From positions 1 through 64,000 of the forward strand of contig JAIWNE010000152.1 of the NCBI GenBank assembly GCA_025331445.1: a DNA stretch of 64,000 nt. The letters are read 5' to 3'. The DNA comes from Blakeslea trispora (lineage: Eukaryota; Mucoromycota; Mucoromycetes; Mucorales; Choanephoraceae). Shown here piece after piece: positions 34,570 to 42,834 of this stretch (position 1 is its first letter; the number at the start of each line of letters is the position of its first letter). Under the pieces are notes generated by a model that searched no databases, was not told where the DNA came from, and saw nothing but the letters and a program-made list of their open reading frames with translations. The translations under genes were made by a program, and so were the position numbers.

Positions 34570-37470
34570 TTAATGGTAAGAGTAGATGTTACAGCTATTC
34601 AAAAGCGTGATAGTTCCAAACTTAAACAGATTGACATATAAATTGATTGTAGGAGAGGCAGAGTGTGTATCCAAGATACCCAATGGTTGTAACGCGACAA
34701 GTTCAAACACTTCGTCTGTGGCTTGACATTCTAACAAGCTCTCACTTCTTCTGGCAGCTACCGTGTACTTTCGTACACTCACACCATCTTCTTTAACAAC
34801 ACCAACAAAACGGTTTTCGTACTCATCTTCAAAGACACCCGAAAATCTTGGCTCTAGTTTGCCCTTAACTGGATCGTAGCCTGGGTCAGATAAACCACGA
34901 ACACCAAAAATGGTCTGCATGAATTCGTCTCTATTCGACTTAATCACACTCTCAATGTCTTGACCATACTTCACTCTGTTGCCTTCTTTGTTCACCCAAG
35001 AGCCACCGTCGATAATGTGTCGTAACACTTCTTGCTTGCCAAAACGAACAGCAACATCTTTTGAGGGAGAGTGTCTGTTGGTGTGAAACAACTGCTCTCT
35101 GATAAACTTGTTGTACATTTCACCTTTTTCTGTCTCGTATTGCAATGCACATCCAAAGCGAAGGATATCTGCATGAAGATGATGAAGATAATGGACCTTA
35201 GGCCGAGTTGAAAATGGTGTCTCGTTGTTAGTGATGACATCGAAATTATAAAGAGCTTGAGTAAGCTCTTCAACTGCTTTTATAACTACCATTGCATATT
35301 CTTCAAGGTTTGTTGCTGTCTCACGAATAAACACCAGAGAGCAAAGCTTTGCCAAGCCTTTGAGTGGTTCGTTCAAGAGTAGAACGTTAGCATCAGCTTC
35401 ATTGTCAGTAAATTCTTCTTCAATAATCAATGGCAAGACCTGGATTAACTGCTTGAAATCGCGTCCCACAAAAGAGCCAACATGTCGAAGGTTACCTCGG
35501 AAATTTCTGCTGTAAGAGGTGTTGCCTCTGTTGTCTTGTAACCTTTTGGTTAAGCGAGCTAAACGGTCTTGATTGCCTTTTCCAGCAAGAGTAACCTTCA
35601 CCAGATGTGTCACCAAGTATTTGACAACACGTAGAGGCAAGCAATGCAATACCTCCACTGGTGTGTCGAGAGCGGGATCAAACGATTCAAGATGCAAGAG
35701 ATCTTTCGATCCAGTATTTTTATAGCTGTAATCAGCAGCTGTCAATGTGGAGCCGGGCATCTCACTTTCTATGCGGACATCCTTTCTGTTTTCTTGTGTT
35801 GCTGCCACAACATAATGTGACTTGAACCTTTTTGGACCTGGCTTGTTGAGCGCATCGGGAGTGACATTGCTTTCCAAAAGTGTCTGTCTTTTCTTCTTGC
35901 TTTGCTTCAAAGTGTAGCATTTGCGGCAGAAGTACAAGGTGGTTTGCTGCATGATACCGCAGATGTCAGAGTGGGCTGGATTGTCAGCAGAGATGAACAG
36001 AAGAGGCGCCCTTACTAATACCATTTCATCATAGTGACTAGAATACAACAGGATACCCTTTTCCAATTTCAACAAATCAGCAGCAAGAGAGGGGACAAAA
36101 TGCATTGCATTGAGCCCTTTACTCTTTGGTGCACAGCCAATAAACATAGTGTTCTCGCGACACCCACGTTTCTCCAATGACAGAGCAGCATATGTCATTG
36201 ACCAGCTCTCGTACGGTAAGTGCTGCTTCGACGAACCACCAGATGTATCATCCGTAAAGAGAATGATAGGGGCAATTACCATCTTGTAGAATTGGCCAGG
36301 CCCTTCGGTGTTTGCCACTTTCAATGGATTTTGTCCGAACAGGAGGTGTTTCTGTTCACCTGACAAAGATCGAGGCATGGTATCGGCACCGGGAAGAAGC
36401 GCACAACAGTTGTTTTCAGTCATCATGCTCTTGTTAACAATTGAAACGAGCTGGCTTTGAGCAATCGTAGAGACTTCTGGCAAGAAACCAAAAGAGTTGT
36501 GCATCACCAGAACATAATAGCTGTCAGCTGAATCAACACCATTAATGCGGAAGAAGGATTTGATCAGAAAGAGCAGGTTGGATCTCTCTACCTGAACAAC
36601 ATCTCCTACCCAGAAATCTTTTCCTCCAACGGTAATCTGTGGTGGTTGGAATAAGGCATGTTCCTTCCACTTTGTTCCATTTGCCAAGCTTTTTGATGCA
36701 CCGTGGGTGCGATCTGGAAGTGCGCTGATCTTGGAGCTGATGACAGGATTAGCCATGGACAACTTGAGATGCTCAGAAGGTAAGTTTGAGCTACATTGAC
36801 TCTCTCGCTTTTGTCCCTTGACGACCACGTCATGAGAAGTAGTTGTAGTAGTAATTGAAGGGCCACTGAACTTTTTGTTTGCATCTCCTCTCATGATCAT
36901 GTTGGCCTTTGGCATCTTGAACACCCTTCCTTCTTTTGTTTCTTGGACAGCAATTTCAACTATCTTCTGGACGCCATACAAAAAAGTCTTCAGCTGACTT
37001 CTGGACATCATGCCTACATAGCCATTATAGAGGCACATCATGATCATTGTTTGAGCGTTTCGGAAGGGGCTTCCTCCTGAAACATCATGGTCCCACTCGG
37101 CTTGGCGCTCGGCCATGATCTCGTCCAAGCTGTTTCTGACATCTGTCATATCTTCCTCATCATCTTCGAAATCACTATCTTCTGCACTATCCTCATCCTC
37201 TTCTTCATCAACTTGTGCTTCTTCTGAATCACGTTCGTAATCTCCTTCGTACTCTGCATCAATGGTAGGCGTTTCATCAAAAGAAAAAGAAACGCCACTC
37301 ATGGGTTGAATGTCGTCCTCAGTGCTGTTTCCTTTGTGGGTTTTCTTGATGTGCAAAGTGAGTCTGTGGTTCATGGTATACGACTTTTTGCAACCAAGGT
37401 AAGTACAATCAAATCTTTTACTGGTCTTATGTTTGAGAACAGTGTAGGGTCTGTCGATTGATTTTCCCAT
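34570..37470 (-). CDS. Plavaka transposase, intact, 966 aa
   Basis: Begins at 37470 (MGKSIDRPYT) and runs to 34570 with no stop, frameshift or intron. Domains: C2H2 finger at residues 22-45 (C-X4-C-X12-H-X4-H), an acidic stretch at ~72-110 (many Glu/Asp), then the transposase region with FTDDTSGGSSK at ~405, SADNPAHSDICG at ~494, cysteine pair FCRKCY, and PVEVLHCLPLRVVKYL at ~620. These are hallmark positions of Plavaka within the CACTA/Mirage/Chapaev superfamily. Intact frame, near-perfect terminal repeats and a near-identical second copy at 1-2543 suggest recent activity. It should bind the CACACGCGG termini. Confidence 0.9.
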   Translation of the reverse strand: MGKSIDRPYTVLKHKTSKRFDCTYLGCKKSYTMNHRLTLHIKKTHKGNSTEDDIQPMSGVSFSFDETPTIDAEYEGDYERDSEEAQVDEEEDEDSAEDSDFEDDEEDMTDVRNSLDEIMAERQAEWDHDVSGGSPFRNAQTMIMMCLYNGYVGMMSRSQLKTFLYGVQKIVEIAVQETKEGRVFKMPKANMIMRGDANKKFSGPSITTTTTSHDVVVKGQKRESQCSSNLPSEHLKLSMANPVISSKISALPDRTHGASKSLANGTKWKEHALFQPPQITVGGKDFWVGDVVQVERSNLLFLIKSFFRINGVDSADSYYVLVMHNSFGFLPEVSTIAQSQLVSIVNKSMMTENNCCALLPGADTMPRSLSGEQKHLLFGQNPLKVANTEGPGQFYKMVIAPIILFTDDTSGGSSKQHLPYESWSMTYAALSLEKRGCRENTMFIGCAPKSKGLNAMHFVPSLAADLLKLEKGILLYSSHYDEMVLVRAPLLFISADNPAHSDICGIMQQTTLYFCRKCYTLKQSKKKRQTLLESNVTPDALNKPGPKRFKSHYVVAATQENRKDVRIESEMPGSTLTAADYSYKNTGSKDLLHLESFDPALDTPVEVLHCLPLRVVKYLVTHLVKVTLAGKGNQDRLARLTKRLQDNRGNTSYSRNFRGNLRHVGSFVGRDFKQLIQVLPLIIEEEFTDNEADANVLLLNEPLKGLAKLCSLVFIRETATNLEEYAMVVIKAVEELTQALYNFDVITNNETPFSTRPKVHYLHHLHADILRFGCALQYETEKGEMYNKFIREQLFHTNRHSPSKDVAVRFGKQEVLRHIIDGGSWVNKEGNRVKYGQDIESVIKSNRDEFMQTIFGVRGLSDPGYDPVKGKLEPRFSGVFEDEYENRFVGVVKEDGVSVRKYTVAARRSESLLECQATDEVFELVALQPLGILDTHSASPTINLYVNLFKFGTITLLNSCNIYSYH

Positions 37471-37599
37471 TTTTGAAACTAATTAAGTGAAAAATGTGGT
37501 TGTCAAGTTTCAGAAAGTAAATTCTTTTTATGGTAAGCAGCCGTAAACAAAGCATTTATTTCGTTTTTTGGACTGTCTTTCTAATCCATAATATTTTGT

Positions 37600-37985
37600 T
37601 AGTTGAAGTAGTATCTTTGTAGTTCTACATAATTGCTATTTCAAAACCAAAGGTAAGCTAAATCAAGTAGAATTGCAACGATTTGACATGCTTATTAATT
37701 AAAACAGGATCAATAGATATGCATCCCAATGTCTAGTTGTAGTCCTTCGCGATTGTTATGGAAGGTAAGCTTCTTTTTCTATGCTGAAGCAATTTCGTTT
37801 GACTAATGATTTCAATTATATTAGAATACAATGCAAGCTTGAAAAGAAAGTTCGTCCTCGTAAGGTAATCTCAAATTGCATTATATTCTGAAGAACATGT
37901 TTTAACAATGTATCTATTTAGTTCATGTCTTTTGTTTCAAGTATTGTCGTAGAAGCTACTATCTGCAAATCTATGGTTCATCAAA
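37600..37985 (+). other. Divergent spliced-gene structure in Plavaka 5' region
   Basis: Upstream of, and divergent from, the transposase there are three well-formed introns on the plus strand: 37653-37707, 37765-37824 and 37865-37921 (55, 60, 57 nt; GTAAGC or GTAATC donors, AAACAG, ATTAG or TTTAG acceptors). Splicing them gives one frame of about 56 codons without stop (INRYASQCLVVVLRDCYG, then KLEKKVRPRKFMSF), ending at TAA near 37993. No ATG was found in the first exon, so the start is unresolved. Function unknown; no known domain. Confidence 0.45.
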
Positions 37986-38477
37986 AGGCATAAGTCAGAT
38001 TAGGCTTAGTTGGCAATTGCAAAGATCGAATTGGTCAAGCAAACGCTATTAGCTCATTCTGGTGCCTGAGAATGATACCCTAGGCTGTAGGTAAGCTATC
38101 AAATCCTGAACTTTTTTAAACCAATAAAATATCTTGTATTTCGTCCAATCAAAATAGTCCTTTAAGTAGTTTTCATATATGGTATAAATATGACTCCAAA
38201 ATTTTGCTGGCACTTTTCTTCAAAAAAATCAAGAAATTTTTCACCGCGTGTGTTAAGCAGTGAAATGATAGAAGAAATGTAAATGGTAATAACTTTATGA
38301 ATATACATCCAATTTTAATTTTGTAAAAAGTTTTGGAAGGTTAGAAAATACATCTAAATATCTGCCAAAAAAACAGCAACTTTCATAGTCAAAATCAAAA
38401 GTTGGAAATTTGACAGCGGTGGACGGCCAGTCCAACCCGGGCGTCCACTGTACAGCGGACCGGCATTTGGTGTAGTG

Positions 38478-38523
38478 TTTTGCTATGTCTTCAATTGCTT
38501 CATCAATATTAATGGGCCTGACC
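38478..38523 (-). repeat. LTR-b fragment (copy 2), cut by CACTA-A
   Basis: Minus strand begins TGTCAGGCC-like (here GGTCA at the tip) and encodes VRPINIDEAIED, matching VRPVKVD and VRPIEVD at the start of LTR-b copies 1 and 3. The remainder is lost at the CACTA-A boundary. AAAT follows at 38524-38527. Confidence 0.65.
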
Positions 38524-38527
38524 AAAT

Positions 38528-39275
38528 TGTCAACACTCAATCCCTTCCTTGTGTTTACCTTGAATGAAATTAATACACTGAGATAGATAGATATATAGGC
38601 AATAGAAGACTGTAAAGACTATTAAATATATATAAAAACAACAAAGAGGTAGAGGTAAAAGCTTTAGGACTTGTTCTTTCAAAAGACAGTGAAATGTATA
38701 TATGAAAAATTAAGAGAGAAAAGATTGTATATTTTTATTACTATATTCAAACAACTACTTTTATAGCTTATTTCTACTAAGCAACCTAACCGACAACAAC
38801 CGTTATGATAGAAATAATAATGTAAAATAATAAAATAATAAAATAATAAAATAATAAAATAATAAAATAATAAAATAATAAAATAATAAAATAATAAAAT
38901 AATAAAATAATAAAATAATAAAATAATAAAATACAGACAACAGTTTAGACAATTGATACAAATAAATTTAAAGATCTAAAAGATCAGATCAGACAAGAAA
39001 AATAGCTAAAATACAGGATCAATAATGAAAAAGGAAAGAACAACACGTTGACAGGATCGGAACACAGAAAGAATAACAACAATTGTCTTGAATCACGAAT
39101 TTACAAGCTCAGACACTTGACAGACCCAAAATGGCAAACCTGAAGTAGAAGCATTCTATCGTACACCCAACAGCATCAACTTCACTACTTCCACAGACAA
39201 GAAGCAAACCACTTCCATACCACTATCCTTTGAGAACGACAAAGCGAGCACCAAAACAAACATAGACATGTGTCA
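38528..39275 (-). repeat. LTR-like unit Y, copy 4
   Basis: TGTCAACACTC..ACATGTGTCA, 748 bp, with AAAT on the left and GAA(T) on the right. Contains the Y landmark AGAAGACTGTAAAGACTAT at ~38605 and a TAAAATAA microsatellite (38823-38932, about 14 units). No gene. Confidence 0.65.
38823..38932. repeat. Microsatellite, 8-bp unit TAAAATAA
   Basis: About 14 near-perfect tandem copies inside unit Y4. A shorter related tract lies in Y3 near 25900. Confidence 0.9.
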
Positions 39276-39278
39276 GAA

Positions 39279-39776
39279 TGTCGCAGCTATCAGCAAAAAT
39301 GAACATAAACAGCCAATAGAGGTTGAGTTTAACCTTCCTCAAATGTACAATCCAAACAAGAAAAGGTTCAAACCGAAAATAGTTAACAAACGAAGAAAGA
39401 AGATGAAGTTGAACTTGTTACGTATAAGGAAGTTGCCTTTAGTAAAAGTCAGCTCTTCATTGTATTCGTCAAGACATAAGAATCAATCAGATCGAAGCAT
39501 ATAATTAATAGTTGCTTTATTCGAGATAGTATAGATGTTTAGTATAGAATAGAATAGATATAAAAAGGCCGTATTTTGGATAATTATAAGCTCTTTATCA
39601 AAGACTTATTATAAAAATACAGGTAAAAGAAAAATAAGAAAATAAATAAAGATCAAAGACTTATTATCAAAATACAGTTGACTACGTCAAGCTTTTCCAG
39701 TGATCTTATTGACTCAAAAGCTCTACTTTAGTCACGTGACCGCGTTTATAAAACATAACAAAATATCAAGACGACA
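39279..39776 (+). repeat. LTR-c, copy 2 (solo LTR, AGAA duplication)
   Basis: 498 bp from TGTCGCAGC to ACGACA, flanked by AGAA at 39275-39278 and 39777-39780. The first ~225 bp are coding in frame with upstream sequence: QPIEVEFNLPQMYNPNKKRF, then KPKIVNKRRKK, stop at 39502-39504. After the stop there are a TATA-like region and a direct repeat (ATCAAAGACTTATTAT..ATACAG) bracketing a GTAA..CAG segment. Copy 1 is at 61919. Confidence 0.8.
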
Positions 39777-39780
39777 AGAA

Positions 39781-40133
39781 TGTCATGGCGATGAATAGGC
39801 ATTACCGTAGCAACGAAATAATTTTGGATTTCGCTGACACTAAGGAAATACCTTTGTTTCTACGCAATTGGAATATCAATAAGAAGCGCAGGTTCAAACC
39901 AAATGCTAGCAGTAATAGACCGGCCAAGAGACAGTGCCGGCCCGGACCAGATAATCTCTGATAAAATATAAATAAGCTGTAATGTTAAGATATGATAGAT
40001 CTTCATCTCTTTAAAATCTTAATATTACAGGTAATAATCTTATTCATCATTTTAAATAAAGTACATCTCTTTAATATTTTAATATTACAGAATCAACAAA
40101 GTAATAAGCTCACTTTCCGACAAGTAGTTGACA
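39781..40133 (+). repeat. LTR-a, copy 2 (solo LTR, AGAA duplication)
   Basis: 353 bp related to the LTRs of Gypsy-3 and flanked by AGAA (39777-39780, 40134-40137). The opening coding segment is uninterrupted, MAMNRHYRSNEIILDF to RNWNINKKRRFKPNASS, stop TGA at ~39959, although the DNA is well diverged from Gypsy-3. The internal direct repeat ending ATTACAG is also kept. Confidence 0.85.
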
Positions 40134-40138
40134 AGAAT

Positions 40139-40868
40139 TGAAAAGTCTAAGATAGTATTTTGAGGGTTTTTATCGGTTTGATAAATGTGGGCGGAATTGA
40201 ATGGGTAAAGGAATGACAGAAGATGAAAGACACCGCCTAAATACAGTAGCAAGAAAAGGACAGCGTATACAACTTCTACCAAGCCTTCTCTTCCTAGCAT
40301 AGTCATATCTACAACTAGTATCCTAAAGAGAGCTTTACACAACGGCAACAACGAACAATTCTTCTATCTTCTGGATCAATCTTCCAAACTACACACCAAT
40401 TATTTAAGAGAAGGAAAAGACTCCGATTTTATTATGATAATTAATTAACTTTTATACTACTTCTAAAGAATTTCTATCTAAGTAATGTTGGAATATAATA
40501 AATAAAGTAAGGTGAAATCTAATATCAGTTTGGTCTAAAATGAATAAAATGGAAGAAGGTGTAATTATCAAACGTAGAAACAGAAGTAAATAAATAATAT
40601 GGAGTGAATTGAAATAGTAACAAAAGTGAGATAGATAATTGAAGGGAAATAGACAACAGAAGGGAACAATAGATATCAGGAATGTAAGCAAAGCCAAAGG
40701 ATATTGAGAGTCAGATAGGTCAGAGCAAAAAGGGTCTTCAGGAACTTCAGGATCTTTCTTACTAATAAAAAGTGACGTAGACAGATAATCCGATTCGCAC
40801 AACTGCCGGAATTGCACCGGACAAAAGAAACTTGGCTTTAGACGATACTATCACTTCTCTACATTTCA
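40139..40868 (-). repeat. LTR-like unit X, copy 1
   Basis: 730 bp, TGAAAAGTC to ACATTTCA, with GAAT at 40135-40138; the right-hand GAAT is split by later insertions. About 95% identical to X2 (50393-51122, also 730 bp) and diverged from X3. On the minus strand two short conserved frames occur: a tail IPAVVRIGLSVYVTFY entering from the start and, further on, MTMLGREGLVEVVYAVLF followed by NSAHIYQTDKNPQ. It has the layout of an LTR carrying the end of a pol frame. Confidence 0.7.
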
Positions 40869-40869
40869 G

Positions 40870-42229
40870 TGACAAAATTATATCCCTTTTGTATGTTTAC
40901 CTTCGATTCGAACAAGTGAAAGAAGATAAAGAACAAACAAAAGTAATGAGATAGAAGACTGTAAGAACTATTACACACAGGGAGAGATACAATAATAATG
41001 ATACGGAATTAACTAGGCACTTGTAAGCTTCGAAAACAGAATTCCAAAGTATAGTTGTGAACAAAATTTAATGTATTAACAGAGAGATAAAAGATTATGG
41101 TCTTTAAAATCAAAAAATATAAAATATAAAAGAAAAATAAAGATATCAACAGTAATCTAAAAATATCCATCTTCTCTTCGAGGGTTAGATCCTCTCGAGA
41201 TCTTAATAAAAAATTTTTAAGTAGATCAATTGGTAAACACCAATAATCGACCAACATCAGCAAATTAAACTTCATCTTCTAACCGAGTCTTGATATAAAT
41301 ATAACTATTTAATTTATCATTTCTAAACTAGGCACAACCTGGGCAATGGACCTGATCTTCTGAAATTAAACAATAAAAATAATTTCCTGTAGTACAACCG
41401 ATCAAAATTTTCCAAGCACAGACCATAGATCTCCGTCAGCTATTAAAAATAATATACCCCAAAATATAACAATAGCATCCAACAATATGGAATACTAACT
41501 TGTCAACCATATTTAGAGTAATACCAAAGCACCATATACCAAGTAACTTCAACCATCCACAACCGGATAAACAACCAAGAAACCAAGGCATAATACATCA
41601 TAACCAATTTAGCAACAGGACAACCGTGAATTAATCACCAACAGAAAAGAACAACCAATAGATAACCAGGTATCAACAACAAGAGAGAATTAACACAATA
41701 ATAGTAATACAACACCGTTTGATGCAATTGAAAGAAACAACAATCAATTCGATAACATAATCATAATAAAGTCAAATAATTAAAATAATGAGAACAACAA
41801 TTACTCAAAACAGAGTAGGAGTTATAGAGGACTAGCCTCTATATCAATATATTACGATAATAAAAGTAAAGTTAAAAGTAATAAAAGATAAAAGTTAAGT
41901 GTAAGAAAAATAAAAAAAAAAGTGTGGAGAAAGTGAAAGAAAAGTATCTATATCCTCTAATAGTAGTAGCCAAGCTTCAGAAAAAATATATACATTTCAA
42001 AAATAAGGTTGCTTGAGGTTTTCAAGGACTGAGTTGCTTGTCAAAAGAGCCTTGCAACTGTAACTGCGATTACATATAATCCCTAATCAATACAGCTCAG
42101 ACTTGCACCAAAATACCTGCTCTATATACACCATGACAAGCACCAAAACAAAGTCTACCCAAGAGTCACATAATTCTATATATGCACATAGAGTACCAAA
42201 AAGCACACAAACAAACCAAACACATGTCA
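40870..42229 (-). repeat. LTR-like unit Y, copy 1 (TCAG duplication)
   Basis: 1360 bp, TGACAAAATTATATCC to ACACATGTCA, flanked by TCAG at 40866-40869 and 42230-42233. Opposite orientation to Y2. Non-coding, AT-rich. Shares GATTCGAACAAGTG and GATAGAAGACTGTAAGA blocks with Y2, Y3 and Y4. Confidence 0.72.
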
Positions 42230-42235
42230 TCAGAA

Positions 42236-42620
42236 TGTCATGGAGACAAATAGGCATTACCATAGCAACCAAATAAGTTTGGATTTTGCCAATACCGAAG
42301 AGATACCTGCGTTTCTACGCAACTGGAATGTGAACAAGAAGCGCATGTTCAAACCCAGACTCAGCAGCAGTAGCCCGGCCAAGAGGCAGCGCCGAACCGG
42401 ACCAGACTTTGCCCCTTAATATAAATAGACTGTAATGTGAGATATTAATGATACCTTATCTTTTAATATCTCCACATTACAGGTAATATCATAGAATTAT
42501 TCTCCATTATAAATAAAGAACATCTTTTAATATCTCCACATTACAGTGATCATATTATATATCAGTTTCACAGGCGTAATAGCTGAATCATAAAAGTCTC
42601 ATACCTACGTGAAACTGACA
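42236..42620 (+). repeat. 5' LTR of Gypsy-3 (LTR-a)
   Basis: TGTCATGGAGACAAATAGG to GAAACTGACA. The first ~184 bp equal the coding end of gag-pol as read in the 3' LTR. TATAAATAG at ~42420 follows that stop and is a plausible promoter TATA. Two copies of TCTTTTAATATCTCCACATT ending in ACAG lie at about 42456-42482 and 42520-42546. Confidence 0.92.
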
Positions 42621-42621
42621 A

Positions 42622-42634
42622 CTGGTAGCATCTC
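42622..42634 (+). other. Primer-binding site of Gypsy-3
   Basis: CTGGTAGCATCTC one base after the LTR, the same as in Gypsy-4. TGGTAGC suggests an initiator-Met-type tRNA primer by comparison with yeast Ty elements. Confidence 0.65.
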
Positions 42635-42834
42635 TGCTTTTTTTTTTCTCTGTCCTCCTCTCTTCTACTCTCCATTTACTGGTTATTGCAAGTCCTTACA
42701 TCTGTGTCAATCTACTTTATCTGACAACGAAAAATTACCGATCATCGTCATCACAAATTTTTCTCTCTTTCTCTCTGTCTCTGTTCTACATCTGTCTTCT
42801 GTCCTATTCTCTGAACTCTGAACTTCTCTCTTAG

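Larger units (their letters stand above)
34293..38252 (-). mobile_element. Plavaka-type (CMC) DNA transposon, copy 2, complete
   Basis: 3960 bp with inverted terminal repeats CACACGCGGTGAAAAATT at 34293 and the complement ending at 38252, flanked by TT on both sides (34291-34292, 38253-38254). Comparison with the unoccupied CACTA-C sequence (CTTTAAGCAG) confirms a 2-bp TT duplication. It lies directly beside the 3' LTR and TCTT duplication of Gypsy-2, hence entered after it. Carries an intact transposase and a divergent set of short exons. Confidence 0.93.
27142..38477. mobile_element. CACTA-type element A, with nested Gypsy-2 and Plavaka
   Basis: Left end CATTACACC (one change from CACTACACC), right end GGTGTAGTG at 38469-38477. 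Subterminal regions at both ends share a GC-rich GGACGTCCACTG / GCGTCCACTG word. The core is homologous to CACTA-B (62382 on) and CACTA-C (54915-59697). Without the two later insertions it would be about 2.97 kb. The flanks (unit Y3 left, LTR-b right) do not match and there is no 3-bp duplication, so at least one side was rearranged. Confidence 0.75.

Noticed and set aside
27139..38480. 3-bp target duplication for CACTA-A
   Set aside because: CCA on the left and TTT on the right do not agree; flanks belong to different units.
38823..38932. Regular repeat that might suggest a CRISPR array
   Set aside because: Simple 8-bp microsatellite without spacers in a eukaryotic context.
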